A DNA stretch of 64,000 bases from Chryseobacterium salipaludis (GCF_022968825.1 NZ_JALHKS010000002.1:310001-374000), one strand, 5' to 3'. Shown: positions 26,503 to 35,590, counted from the stretch's first letter. Made by a program: numbers and translations. The notes: generated by a model not told the origin, from the sequence alone.

Positions 26503-27603
26503 ATGAGAAAGGTATTGGGTGTGAGCATGCTGTGTATTTCTGCAGCTGCATTCTCACAAAAGGAGAAAAATATTTCCACTGCAATTGATTCCATTGCGCA
26601 ACAAAGATGGACCGCCAGGGCGTTGGACCTGGATAGTCTCGGAAATCCTGAGTTTGAAAAACTGGTCATCAAAATGCGGGACACGCTTGTGATTCCGCAA
26701 CGCGCGGCCATCGTGGACGGTGATGACGAGATCCCGGTAACGCCCTACAATATCCTGCAGCGAAAAGATCCGGTGCGCTGGTTTTATTATGGCCAGAATA
26801 ATGTGGTCTTCAACCAGTCTACTTTCTCCAACTGGAATTCTGGGGGGAATAACAACATCGGAATTATCGGTAAAATTAATTATACCATCAGTTACAAAAA
26901 GGAGCGCAATTTCCTGGATAACAATATCCAATTGGGATATGGATTTGTGGCAACGGAAGGAGAAACTTCCCGCAAAACAGAAGATTACATTAACCTGACC
27001 ACCAACTACGGTTATGATATCGGCCGGCATTACTACCTTTCTACCGGTTTCCAGTTCTTATCTCAGTTCTCGACAGGATTTAATTACTCAGCTACTCCTA
27101 ATCCGACGTATGAAGACCGTATTTCTAAATTCATGTCACCCGGCTATTTGTACGCGGGTCTCGGTATTCTGTACAACCCGAATGAAAACTTTCAGGTTAT
27201 CTTCCGGCCGGTGAACGGAAAGTTTACTTTTGTTACAGATCCATATCTGCAGAAAGCAGGTCGTTATGGTTTGGAACGAGATGGCCAGGCTGTGCGCTCA
27301 GAAATTGGGGCGCTGGTCAATGTGTTATACCGACTCAAAATTTTTAAAGACGTGAATTTCGTCAGTCAGCTGAATCTCTTTAGCAACTACGCCAGCCATC
27401 CGGAACGTGTGGACATTGCGTATAATGGAACTTTAAATTTAAAATTCAATAAGTTTATTACCACCGTGGTAAGCGTAGATCTGCTGTACGACCATGATCA
27501 GTTGCAGAATCTGCAGTTAAAGCAAACACTGGGTGTAGGCTTTGCGTACAATTTCGGCTTTGAAATGAAGCAAAAAAATAAGATTAACCCTTTCGTAAAA
27601 TAA
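26503..27603 (+). CDS. DUF3078 outer-membrane-type protein
   Basis: A 366-residue exported protein with signal peptide (MRKVLGVSMLC...AFS). It is a Bacteroidota-specific DUF3078 protein: the WFYYGQNNVVFNQSTFSNWNSGG motif (about 90-112 in the longer frame) is the family hallmark. It is followed by alternating hydrophobic/aromatic strands ending in Phe-containing beta signals, consistent with an outer-membrane barrel. Function is unknown. The stop is one base from that of the convergent yifB gene. Confidence 0.85.
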   Translation: MRKVLGVSMLCISAAAFSQKEKNISTAIDSIAQQRWTARALDLDSLGNPEFEKLVIKMRDTLVIPQRAAIVDGDDEIPVTPYNILQRKDPVRWFYYGQNNVVFNQSTFSNWNSGGNNNIGIIGKINYTISYKKERNFLDNNIQLGYGFVATEGETSRKTEDYINLTTNYGYDIGRHYYLSTGFQFLSQFSTGFNYSATPNPTYEDRISKFMSPGYLYAGLGILYNPNENFQVIFRPVNGKFTFVTDPYLQKAGRYGLERDGQAVRSEIGALVNVLYRLKIFKDVNFVSQLNLFSNYASHPERVDIAYNGTLNLKFNKFITTVVSVDLLYDHDQLQNLQLKQTLGVGFAYNFGFEMKQKNKINPFVK

Positions 27604-27604
27604 G

Positions 27605-29140
27605 TCAGACGTTCCAGAACTCACGGTCCAGGCTGCGGTACTGAATTGCTTCTGAAATATGATGCGGTTGTAATTCTGATGTTACTTCCAGATCAGCGAT
27701 GGTTCGTGCCACTTTCAGAATACGATCGTAAGCACGTGCGCTGAGATTCAGTTTCTCCATCGCATTTTTAATGAGGGTTTTGCACGCCTCATCTAGCACG
27801 CAGTACTTTTCAATTTCACGCGGACCCATTTGTGCATTATAGTGAATATCGCTGTCCTGATAGCGCTGGCTTTGCAGTTCGCGTGCTTTCAGAACGCGCT
27901 GGCGGATTTCCTCGCTTTTCTCGCCCTTGCGCCGGTCTGCCAGCTGTTCAAACTCCACTTTCTGTACTTCGATATGAATATCAATCCGGTCCAGCAGAGG
28001 CCCGGAGAGTTTGTTCATATACCGCTGCATTTCAAACTGCGACGAAGTATTATTAGGATCATCCGGAAAATAGCCACTGGGACTTGGGTTCATGCTGGCC
28101 ACAAGCATAAAACTGGCCGGGTAGTTTACCGTGAATTTAGCACGTGAAATTGTTACTTCCCGGTCTTCCAGCGGCTGACGCATGACCTCCAGGACGGTGC
28201 GTTTGAATTCAGGCATTTCATCGAGAAATAGAACACCGTTGTGCGCCAGCGAGATTTCACCCGGCTGCGGATAACTACCGCCTCCAACAAGGGCGACATC
28301 AGAAATGGTGTGATGCGGACTGCGGAACGGCCGCACTGTCATCAGTGAAGTTTCGGTGCCGATCTTCCCGGCAACTGAATGAATTTTGGTGGTTTCCAAT
28401 GCTTCTCTTAAAGTAAGCGGCGGGAGTATGGTGGGGACGCGCTTGGCAAGCATGGTTTTACCGCTTCCCGGCGGCCCGATCAGGATAATGTTGTGTCCAC
28501 CCGCAGCAGCGACTTCCATCGCACGTTTGGCTGTTTCCTGTCCTTTGACTTCGGAGAAATCATTTGGAAATTCGAAAACGCGTTCCTGAAACTCGCGCCG
28601 CACATCGATGGTCGTACGCTCTAAAGGGCTACCGGCATTAAAATAATCCACGACCTCGCGGATGTTTTCAACACCATATACTTCGAGATCACTTACAATG
28701 GCGGCTTCGCGCACATTCTGTTTCGGGAGAATAATTCCGCGGAAACCTTCTTCCCGTGCTTTGATAGCAATAGGAAGAACGCCCTTGATGGGCAGCAGCC
28801 CGCCGTCCAGCGAGAGTTCGCCCATGATGATAAACTCCTCAATTCCTGCTGCGGTAATTTGTCCGGAGGCAGCTAAGATGCCTAAGGCAATGCTGAGATC
28901 GTATGAGGAGCCTTCTTTCCGCAGGTCCGCCGGTGCCATATTGATGGTAATCTTCTTGCCGGGAATCTTAAAGCCAATATTTTTCAGCGCAGCAGAAATA
29001 CGGTAGCTGCTTTCTTTAATTGCATTGTCCGGCAGGCCCACGAGATGATACCCAACACCGCCGGTATCGACATTCACTTCGATGGTAATCGTCTGCGCAG
29101 AAACTCCATGAATAGCACTTCCGTAAACTTTGGTTAGCAT
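27605..29140 (-). CDS. YifB/ComM family magnesium-chelatase-like AAA+ ATPase
   Basis: A 511-residue protein with an N-terminal ChlI/Lon-protease-like domain (about 1-170; NMAPADLRKEGSSYDL), an AAA+ core with Walker A GPPGSGKTML (about 221-230) and Walker B VLFLDEMPEF, and a C-terminal Mg-chelatase helical domain. ComM in other bacteria is a hexameric helicase that promotes branch migration during natural transformation. With dprA 2 kb away, DNA uptake capacity is plausible, though neither protein alone proves it. Confidence 0.92.
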   Translation of the reverse strand: MLTKVYGSAIHGVSAQTITIEVNVDTGGVGYHLVGLPDNAIKESSYRISAALKNIGFKIPGKKITINMAPADLRKEGSSYDLSIALGILAASGQITAAGIEEFIIMGELSLDGGLLPIKGVLPIAIKAREEGFRGIILPKQNVREAAIVSDLEVYGVENIREVVDYFNAGSPLERTTIDVRREFQERVFEFPNDFSEVKGQETAKRAMEVAAAGGHNIILIGPPGSGKTMLAKRVPTILPPLTLREALETTKIHSVAGKIGTETSLMTVRPFRSPHHTISDVALVGGGSYPQPGEISLAHNGVLFLDEMPEFKRTVLEVMRQPLEDREVTISRAKFTVNYPASFMLVASMNPSPSGYFPDDPNNTSSQFEMQRYMNKLSGPLLDRIDIHIEVQKVEFEQLADRRKGEKSEEIRQRVLKARELQSQRYQDSDIHYNAQMGPREIEKYCVLDEACKTLIKNAMEKLNLSARAYDRILKVARTIADLEVTSELQPHHISEAIQYRSLDREFWNV

Positions 29141-29321
29141 AGCCTTTGTCTTTTAAGTTAAAAGTAACAAATATTTAGCATATTCGCAGAGCAGGAATTT
29201 AAATGAAAACTATTTTATAATTAACAGCACCTTATTTATTATGAATTAATAAAAATGAGGTGGTTATAAAGGGTAGAAAGTGCTGAATTCTGTAATTTGT
29301 GCGCGTATATCCTTATATCTT

Positions 29322-29354
29322 AAAAACAAAAAATCCCGAATTGCTCCGGGATTT
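29322..29354 (-). terminator. Terminator hairpin after the degenerate tRNA copy
   Basis: AAATCCCG (29331-29338) and CGGGATTT (29347-29354) form a stem, with a T-rich tail on the minus strand. It is nearly identical to the hairpin at 29460-29491. Confidence 0.7.
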
Positions 29355-29374
29355 ATTTTCGCGTCTAGCGAAAG

Positions 29375-29455
29375 TGGGCGGTACAGGATTCGAACCAGCG
29401 ACCTCTGCAATGTCATCTCGTCCCCAAACGAGACTAAACCAACTGAGCTTATTTC
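29375..29455 (-). pseudogene. Degenerate tRNA-Val copy
   Basis: The 3' half (TPsiC arm, 3' acceptor strand ending CCGCCC) and the D-arm match the intact tRNA-Val(GAC) 138 bases away. The 5' acceptor strand is lost (AGGAAAT instead of GGGCGGT). The 5' anticodon strand is replaced by an 18-base hairpin, TCTCGT-TTGGGG-ACGAGA. The T-stem also has a mismatch. It cannot fold as a normal tRNA. Confidence 0.75.
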
Positions 29456-29459
29456 CTTT

Positions 29460-29491
29460 AAAAACAAAAAATCCCGAATTGCTCCGGGATT
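29460..29491 (-). terminator. Terminator hairpin after tRNA-Val(GAC)
   Basis: AATCCCG (29470-29476) pairs with CGGGATT (29485-29491); on the minus strand it runs into a T-rich tail. Confidence 0.7.
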
Positions 29492-29512
29492 GATTTTCGC
29501 GCCTGGCGAAAG

Positions 29513-29587
29513 TGGGCGATACTGGGTTCGAACCAGCGACCTTTGCGATGTCAACGCAACGCTCTAAACCAACTGAGCTAACCGCCC
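29513..29587 (-). tRNA. tRNA-Val (anticodon GAC)
   Basis: A 75-base cloverleaf on the minus strand: acceptor GGGCGGT with ATCGCCC, D-arm AGCTCAGTTGG, anticodon stem TTGCG/CGCAA around loop TTGACAT (anticodon GAC), and T-loop GGTTCGAACCC. The discriminator is A and CCA is not encoded. Confidence 0.93.
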
Positions 29588-29589
29588 TA

Positions 29590-29620
29590 AAAGAAAAAAC
29601 CTCAGATCTCTCTGAGGTTT
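29590..29620 (-). terminator. Terminator-like hairpin between the two tRNA-Val genes
   Basis: ACCTCAGA and TCTGAGGT arms (about 29600-29606 and 29611-29618) are followed on the minus strand by TTTTTTCTTTT. Only 35 bases separate the two tRNAs. Confidence 0.7.
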
Positions 29621-29622
29621 TG

Positions 29623-29697
29623 TGGGTCCTGAGGGATTCGAACCCCCGACCCTCTGGGTGTAAACCAGATGCTCTGAACCAACTGAGCTAAGAACCC
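29623..29697 (-). tRNA. tRNA-Val (anticodon TAC)
   Basis: A 75-base cloverleaf on the minus strand: acceptor GGGTTCT with AGGACCC, D-arm AGCTCAGTTGG, anticodon stem TCTGG/CCAGA around loop TTTACAC (anticodon TAC), and T-arm GGGGGTTCGAATCCC. Discriminator A; CCA not encoded. Confidence 0.94.
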
Positions 29698-29751
29698 GTG
29701 TCATTTGGTTGGTGTTCCAAATTTTTGGTGCTGCAAATATACAAGCTTTTT

Positions 29752-30990
29752 CTATAACTCCAAATTATTTTTCAAAAATTCTCCGACAATAAAGTTGCTT
29801 CCGCCGAGGAAAATCATTTCTTCTTTTGTAATATTCTCTTTTACAAATAGATATGCCTGCTGCAGATTTTGAAAAATTTTGTAATTAATTTTGAATTTTT
29901 TCAGCGTGTCCTCGTACGATTCCGGCGAAAGTCCACGATGGTTCTGCGGTTTCACAAAGTAGCAGCGGGAATCGGCGGGCAAAAGGGGGATAATATCCTC
30001 TACTTTTTTATCTGAAACAAAACCTAAAACGATATGTTTAAAATAAGGCATCTCGGAAAGTTGCTGAAAAACCAACTGTAGCCCGGCCGTATTATGTGCC
30101 GTGTCGCAAATAACCAAAGGATCCTCTGAGATCGTGAACCAGCGGCCTATAAAACCGGTATTTTCATGAACATGAAGAAGTCCTTCGGTTATCGCCTGCT
30201 CTTCAATCATAATTCCCTGTTCTTTTAAGACCGCAATAAGAGCAATAACGACGCGAATGTTTTTTTTCTGATAACTTCCTGTCAGATCCGATGTATAAGG
30301 GACCTCTAGGGTGGTTGCATCAATAAAGGGTGCTCCCACCGCTTCGGCACAGCTCCGGAAGATCTTTTGTATGTTGGGCCGCTCTTCACCGGAGATAACG
30401 GGCACAGCAGGTTTAATGATGCCTGCTTTTTCCACAGCAATCTCCTCCAAAGTTTCTCCCAGCAGGTCCTGATGGTCCAAACCGATATTGGTGATCGCAG
30501 TGGCACCGGGTGTAATAATATTGGTGGCATCCAGCCGGCCGCCTAATCCCGTTTCAATCACAGCAAAATCCACCTTTTGCTCAGCGAAATAAGTAAAAGC
30601 CATCACGGTGGTAAATTCGAAGAAGGAAGGCTGAATATCGGAAGGAAGGTTTTTCAGCTTCTCAATCATATCGAACACGAACTGCTGCGCACACGGTTGT
30701 CCGTTCACCCGAATTCTTTCGCTGAAATCAATCAGATGGGGAGAAGTGAATAAGCCTGTTTTATATCCCTGCTGCTGCAGCACAGAAGCCAGCATATTGC
30801 AGGTTGAACCTTTGCCGTTGGTCCCTGCTACATGAATCATTTCCAGCTTCTCCTGCGGGTTGCCAAAATAATCGCATAATCTACGAATATTGTCAAGGCC
30901 CGGTTTGTAAGCTGTCTTGCCGCTGTTTTGATAGTTGGGCAATTGTTTAAAAAGCCAGTCGATTGCGTCCTGATACTGTTGTGAAGTCAT
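29752..30990 (-). CDS. folC: Bifunctional dihydrofolate/folylpolyglutamate synthase FolC
   Basis: Adds glutamate to dihydropteroate and extends polyglutamate tails on folates. The 412-residue Mur-ligase-fold protein has the ATP-binding P-loop GTNGKGSTC (about 53-61), FTSPHLIDFSERI (omega loop and folate binding), ETGLGGRLDATN, and the GLDHQDLLG motif. The C-terminal glutamate-binding domain includes CDTAHNTAGL. It lies upstream of the tRNA cluster on the same strand, after tonB. Confidence 0.94.
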   Translation of the reverse strand: MTSQQYQDAIDWLFKQLPNYQNSGKTAYKPGLDNIRRLCDYFGNPQEKLEMIHVAGTNGKGSTCNMLASVLQQQGYKTGLFTSPHLIDFSERIRVNGQPCAQQFVFDMIEKLKNLPSDIQPSFFEFTTVMAFTYFAEQKVDFAVIETGLGGRLDATNIITPGATAITNIGLDHQDLLGETLEEIAVEKAGIIKPAVPVISGEERPNIQKIFRSCAEAVGAPFIDATTLEVPYTSDLTGSYQKKNIRVVIALIAVLKEQGIMIEEQAITEGLLHVHENTGFIGRWFTISEDPLVICDTAHNTAGLQLVFQQLSEMPYFKHIVLGFVSDKKVEDIIPLLPADSRCYFVKPQNHRGLSPESYEDTLKKFKINYKIFQNLQQAYLFVKENITKEEMIFLGGSNFIVGEFLKNNLEL

Positions 30991-31049
30991 ACCGCAAAAT
31001 TCGGAAAAAGAATTTAGCTGTAATGATTCTTGGAGGGCTTTGCTTAAAC

Positions 31050-31898
31050 TTAGAAAGTGATGCTGTAGGAACCGGTGGAGGAAGTGGAAGCTGCTTCTGC
31101 TTTCACATATTTTTTAACCCAGCCTACAGTTGTGTTTACGATACAGCCGTCGGAAACACCGCCCGACCGGCGTGCAGATACTACGTTCCCCGCCTTATCA
31201 ACGGTATATGCGATGGTAATGGTACCACTCGCCGCACAATTATGCGCAGGCTGTGCGCCACCGCGGCCCATCGTACCGGGGATAAAGCCAACCAGCTTGC
31301 GATCTACACCAATCCGGCTGTCGCCATTGCTTTCGCCACCCAGCGGGTCGCCCGGATTGCCGGTGGTATTTTGTGAGCCTTGTGAGCCGGTTTTATTTCC
31401 GCGGCCGCGAATGAGGTTACCGATGGCGGCCGTACCGCGCCCGTCTCCGCTGCCGGTGGTGCTGTTGGATTGTTTGGCTTTGCTCGCTGCGGGTTTTGCT
31501 GTGGAGGTCGGTTTGTTCTTGCTGGCAGCGGCTGTTTTTTCGGCTTTTGGTACGGCAGCAGGCTGATTACCGCTGATGATTTTTTCAGCAGCAGGCGTCT
31601 TCTTTTCCGGCGTGGGCGATGGTAACGTCTCTGTGGTGGGATTACTCACATTTTCGCTCATCACCGTTTCAGCAGACTGGCTGCCATCTTCGGGTGCCGG
31701 TTCTGTATCGGGTCTTCCCTCGAATTCATCACCAAAGTTGAGCAGCATGGTGGTTACCTGTTCCGGCTGTTCCTGCTGCTGTGTGAAGGTATAAAAATAA
31801 AGCCCCAGGAATATCAGCAGCGCCACGACAAAGGTCAGGAGGGCGCTTTTCAGCCGGTCCTGTTTTTCATTTCTTTCTCGGGCGGTGATATAATCCAT
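31050..31898 (-). CDS. TonB-like energy transducer
   Basis: A 282-residue inner-membrane-anchored protein. One transmembrane helix (about 19-38) follows a short charged cytoplasmic N-terminus. A long Pro/Thr/Lys/Gly-rich periplasmic spacer (about 60-210) follows, and then a C-terminal TonB-like domain (about 215-282; GTITIAYTVDKAGNVVSA, ending in SYSITF). It transmits proton-motive force from ExbB/ExbD to outer-membrane receptors such as those at 46594 and 63268. It lies 15 bases downstream of exbD in the same operon. The spacer's low complexity makes exact domain edges uncertain. Confidence 0.85.
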   Translation of the reverse strand: MDYITARERNEKQDRLKSALLTFVVALLIFLGLYFYTFTQQQEQPEQVTTMLLNFGDEFEGRPDTEPAPEDGSQSAETVMSENVSNPTTETLPSPTPEKKTPAAEKIISGNQPAAVPKAEKTAAASKNKPTSTAKPAASKAKQSNSTTGSGDGRGTAAIGNLIRGRGNKTGSQGSQNTTGNPGDPLGGESNGDSRIGVDRKLVGFIPGTMGRGGAQPAHNCAASGTITIAYTVDKAGNVVSARRSGGVSDGCIVNTTVGWVKKYVKAEAASTSSTGSYSITF

Positions 31899-31913
31899 TG
31901 GTTAACTTAAAAT

Positions 31914-32312
31914 TTACTCTTCCTGCGTAGTGGCAATCGCCAGGTTATAATGATGTTTCTCTGCAATTTCCATGACAAATACCACATCTTTGTGGCGGGT
32001 GTCCTCATCAGCACGAATAGTAAACGCAGGTTTTTCTTCATTTTTCAAAACATCCACGAGGTAGGGCTCCAGCTCCTCCCGTGCAATCTCCTTATCGTTT
32101 ACGAAATACTGTCCGTCTGCTTTAATGCTAACCACGGCAGGGTCCTGAACGCTGGGCGTGGTTAAAGTGGCTTTGGGTAATTTTACATCAATAGCACTCT
32201 GACTGATCGCTGAACTGGTAATCATAAAAAATATGAGCAGCAGGAAAATAATATCCGTCATCGAGGCCATACTGAATTCAGCATTCACCCGGTTTTTTCT
32301 TTTTAATTCCAT
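31914..32312 (-). CDS. exbD: Biopolymer transport protein ExbD
   Basis: A 132-residue protein with a single transmembrane helix at about 15-37 containing MTDIIFLLLIFFM, where the Asp is the essential proton-path residue of ExbD/TolR. A periplasmic domain follows (PAVVSIKADGQYFVNDKEI). The ATG overlaps the exbB stop by one base. It works with the ExbB channel and the TonB encoded next to it. Confidence 0.93.
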   Translation of the reverse strand: MELKRKNRVNAEFSMASMTDIIFLLLIFFMITSSAISQSAIDVKLPKATLTTPSVQDPAVVSIKADGQYFVNDKEIAREELEPYLVDVLKNEEKPAFTIRADEDTRHKDVVFVMEIAEKHHYNLAIATTQEE

Positions 32313-32986
32313 TACAGCGGGGTATTTAAGGTATCCAGAAATTCATTCACATGCGTCTGAATCTTTAAAACCAGGCGGTCCACATTGGTTACCAGAATAT
32401 TATAGAAAAAGTAAGCGGGGATTCCAACAAAAAGACCTGCTGCTGTAGTTGCCATCGCGGTATAAATCCCGGAGGCAAGCAATTTCGGGCTCACGGCGCC
32501 GGTTACGTTGGATATTTCAAAGAAAGCCATGATCATCCCGACTACTGTTCCCAGGAAGCCCAGCATCGGAGCCGCACCGGAGGCAGACGCCAGAATATTC
32601 AGGTTTTTCTCCAGCTTGGAAACCTCCAGCTGGCCCTGGTTCTGCATCGCATTGGAAATATCGGAAATAGGACGCCCGATTCTGGCCAGTCCTTTTTCAA
32701 TCATCCGCGCTTCGGGCGAATTGATGGCTTTGCAGTAATCAATGGCAGTGGTGATTTTTCCTTCTTCCACAAAATCTTTGATGTTCTCCAGAAAATTCGG
32801 CGTTGGTTTCGAGGCACGCTTGATAAAGAAATAACGCTCTAAAAAGATATACAATGCCAAAATCCCAATCAGGAAAATAGTAATCATAATTACGTTTCCG
32901 ATGATGCCGCCGCCGAACAGGATTTCCCATAGTGAAAAAACATGTGTCTCAGTAGCCGCAACGGGCGCAGGTGTTTGTAAAAACAT
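32312..32986 (-). CDS. exbB: MotA/TolQ/ExbB proton-channel protein
   Basis: A 224-residue inner-membrane protein with three transmembrane segments (about 28-50, 138-160 and 176-198). The APMLGFLGTVVGMIMAF and ATTAAGLFVGIPAYFFYN segments are the conserved channel helices of the family. It is the first gene of exbB-exbD-tonB. No pal/tolB neighbours are present, so ExbB is preferred over TolQ. Confidence 0.92.
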   Translation of the reverse strand: MFLQTPAPVAATETHVFSLWEILFGGGIIGNVIMITIFLIGILALYIFLERYFFIKRASKPTPNFLENIKDFVEEGKITTAIDYCKAINSPEARMIEKGLARIGRPISDISNAMQNQGQLEVSKLEKNLNILASASGAAPMLGFLGTVVGMIMAFFEISNVTGAVSPKLLASGIYTAMATTAAGLFVGIPAYFFYNILVTNVDRLVLKIQTHVNEFLDTLNTPL

Positions 32987-33084
32987 TATATTCTTTTTTT
33001 TTAATTTAAATGAAACGGCAAAACAGCCTTAATATTATAAGGAAAATAAGATACAGCTGCAAGAAAACTCCGGTATAATCGAGA

Positions 33085-33546
33085 TTAATCCTCTGCCAGG
33101 TCCGGTTCTTCCTCGCGGAAATGGCATTTGAGCTGAAACGGAATCTGCGCGTCGCCTGCCGTATAAAAATCATCAATGGTTCCCTGCCAGTGCAACTCAA
33201 GATCACCATCGGTATTGGTTTTGAAGCAAAGCGTGCTGGTACCCAGATAGGCATCTTCGTCACAGTGCAGATCTACCTCCGTGTAGGCTTCATCATCACT
33301 GTCTTCCACAGAAAAAGTCTGTCCCGATAGTTCTGCCCGGTCAAGCGGAAAGTCGGACACAGCCAAGGTGAGCTGCGGGAAACCGTACTGCAGGGAATCG
33401 TCATCCACATGGTCAAGGTCATCATTAGTATTGATTTCTACTTCCAGAAAGTGCTGGCTATTGCTGTAGATTGATTTACAATAAGTATCGTGGATGTGAT
33501 ATTTAAGGGTTTCATCCGGATGGTAGATTTTCAAAATCCCTTTCAT
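33085..33546 (-). CDS. Uncharacterised acidic protein
   Basis: A 153-residue protein with no signal peptide, membrane segment or cysteine-based motif that I recognise. It is very acidic, with Asp/Glu runs such as NDDLDHVDDD, EDSDDE and a C-terminal REEEPDLAED. Alternating patterns (LKIYHPDETLKYHIHDTY; LHWQGTIDDFY) suggest a beta-rich small domain. It lies just before the exbB operon on the same strand but with about 100 bases between. I do not recognise the family and give no function. Confidence 0.65.
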   Translation of the reverse strand: MKGILKIYHPDETLKYHIHDTYCKSIYSNSQHFLEVEINTNDDLDHVDDDSLQYGFPQLTLAVSDFPLDRAELSGQTFSVEDSDDEAYTEVDLHCDEDAYLGTSTLCFKTNTDGDLELHWQGTIDDFYTAGDAQIPFQLKCHFREEEPDLAED

Positions 33547-33719
33547 GTAATGCGCTAAGATTGAGTTGATTTATGAATCATTAACAGACCGGACAAAGAT
33601 AAAAAATAGATTGGTGCCGCAAAATTTTTTATAATACCCGCCAAGTGGCAGTTTGCAAAGCTTCCATATCCCTTTATTTTAAACAAAAAACCGCTAATTT
33701 AGCAACAGAAAAAACAGAG

Positions 33720-35513
33720 ATGAAAAATATATTTTCGGTTATATCAGTCATGCTGATTTCGGTAGCACTCTTCATTAGCTGCAAGAAAACAGATTCTCCC
33801 ATTGTGAAAATCACGCCGGTTTCGGTGGATTCCATTGCTGCGGAATATTATGAGCAATATCTGAAACTCTACCCGCTGGAAGCCACCGCGCAGGGCGATA
33901 ACCGGTATAATGACCAGCTGCCCATTAATATTGATAAAGACTTTATCTCCGGCGAAATTTCTTTTTATAATTCAGTACAGTCCCAATTGAAAAAAGTGGA
34001 TTATAATTCCCTGACCGATGAGGAGAAAACCATTTATGATGTGCTGGATTATACTTTGAAAGATAAAATTGAGCGCTATGCTTATCATCCTGAATATATT
34101 CCCTTCACGCAGTTTGGCGGTTTGCCACTGGAGTTGCCGTTACTCGGCAGCGGTGAAGGAAGCCAGCCTTTTGCTACGGTAAAGGATTATGAAGACTGGC
34201 TGAAGAGAATGGAAAGATTTCCGGATTGGATGGAAACAGCGACAGAAAATTTCCGCCTCGGAATTAAAAATAATATAGTGCTGCCCAAGAAGCTGGTGGC
34301 CAAAATGATTTTGCAGATGAGCGCTGCTGAACTCACCGACCCGGCGCTGGATGCCAATATTTTCTTCGGACCGATTCGTACCTTCCCCAAATCTTTTACT
34401 TCTGTTCAGAAACAAAAATTTACCAGTGCCTACAGTGAGGTGATCACTTCTCAGATAATTCCGGCATATCAAAAGATGGCGGCCTTCCTGGAAAATGAAT
34501 ACCTGCCCAAAGCACGGGATACCGATGGAATCCATGCACTGCCGAAAGGGAATGAAATCTATGCGTATTACACCAAAAGCTGGACAACGACCGGCCAAAC
34601 ACCGGAGCAAATCAACAAAACCGGGCAGCAGCAGGTAGAAATGCTGCGCTCCGAAATGGCAAAAATCCAGCAGGAACTCGGTTTCGAAGGAACGCTGGAA
34701 GAATTCATCCAGCACTTAAAAGAAGAGCCGGCGGCAATGCCGTATAAAAATGAAAAGGAAGTTATTGCCGGCTTTAATGCGATTTTAAAACAAATTGAAC
34801 CCAAGCTGAAAACCATGTTCAGCACATTTCCAAAAACGCCTTTTGAAATCCGGCAAACGGAGAAATTCCGTGAGGCTACGGCCAGCGCTGAATATGTGCC
34901 GGGCACGCCGGATGGGAAAAGACCTGGGATTTTTTATATTCCGCTGCCGGTACCGGAACGCTTTAACGTCACTTCCGGCATGGAATCTCTTTTCCTGCAT
35001 GAAGCTATCCCGGGGCATCACTACCAGATTTCATTGCAGCAGGAAAATACTTCTTTGCCTAAGTTTATGCGTTTCGGCTGGATTGGCGCCTTTGGCGAAG
35101 GGTGGGCGCATTACTGTGAAACACTGGGGCCGGAGTTCGGATTATACACCGATCCGTATCAGCGCATGGGATACCTGAGCGACCAGATGCTGCGGGCCGT
35201 TCGCCTGGTCATAGATACCGGCCTCCATACCGGCACCATGACGCGTGAGCAGGCAATTACGTATTTCCTAAACAACATTGCCTACGATGAAGCCGGCGCT
35301 GTGGCAGAAGTGGAGCGCTACATGGCCATGCCGGGACAGGCGCTCGGATACAAAATCGGTGCGCTGAAAATCCGGGAACTGCGCGATCTGTACCAAAAGA
35401 AACTTGGTAAGCGTTTTAATCTGGCAAAGTTCCATGATGAATTGCTGAACCAGGGATGTCTTCCGCTGGATGTGCTGGACCGGAAAATGGCAAGCTGGGC
35501 GAAAAAGCAGTAA
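33720..35513 (+). CDS. DUF885-family lipoprotein (putative metallopeptidase)
   Basis: A 597-residue protein. The start is ATG at 33720, giving a lipoprotein signal ending FISC (Cys21); the longer frame has 25 codons of non-signal sequence in front. The DUF885 domain fills the mature protein. Its motif HEAIPGHHYQ (about 440-449) contains an HExxxH arrangement and is followed downstream by an EGWAHYCE segment, both conserved in this family and reminiscent of zinc peptidases. Characterised relatives are few, so peptidase activity is likely but unproven. It is convergent with nth. Confidence 0.82.
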   Translation: MKNIFSVISVMLISVALFISCKKTDSPIVKITPVSVDSIAAEYYEQYLKLYPLEATAQGDNRYNDQLPINIDKDFISGEISFYNSVQSQLKKVDYNSLTDEEKTIYDVLDYTLKDKIERYAYHPEYIPFTQFGGLPLELPLLGSGEGSQPFATVKDYEDWLKRMERFPDWMETATENFRLGIKNNIVLPKKLVAKMILQMSAAELTDPALDANIFFGPIRTFPKSFTSVQKQKFTSAYSEVITSQIIPAYQKMAAFLENEYLPKARDTDGIHALPKGNEIYAYYTKSWTTTGQTPEQINKTGQQQVEMLRSEMAKIQQELGFEGTLEEFIQHLKEEPAAMPYKNEKEVIAGFNAILKQIEPKLKTMFSTFPKTPFEIRQTEKFREATASAEYVPGTPDGKRPGIFYIPLPVPERFNVTSGMESLFLHEAIPGHHYQISLQQENTSLPKFMRFGWIGAFGEGWAHYCETLGPEFGLYTDPYQRMGYLSDQMLRAVRLVIDTGLHTGTMTREQAITYFLNNIAYDEAGAVAEVERYMAMPGQALGYKIGALKIRELRDLYQKKLGKRFNLAKFHDELLNQGCLPLDVLDRKMASWAKKQ

Positions 35514-35590
35514 ATTGCTTGTTAGCAGCGATAAATATTCGCCGCAAAAGGCAAATTTTATAAATAAAAGGAGAGCACAACCAGATAATT

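Noticed and set aside
29321-29491. CRISPR-like direct repeats
   Set aside because: Only two copies exist, spaced 138 bases, and they are explained by duplication of a tRNA gene with its terminator.
29264-29567. Open frames on both strands across the tRNA-Val region
   Set aside because: They translate tRNA sequence and terminator hairpins duplicated in tandem, which explains their repetitive peptides.
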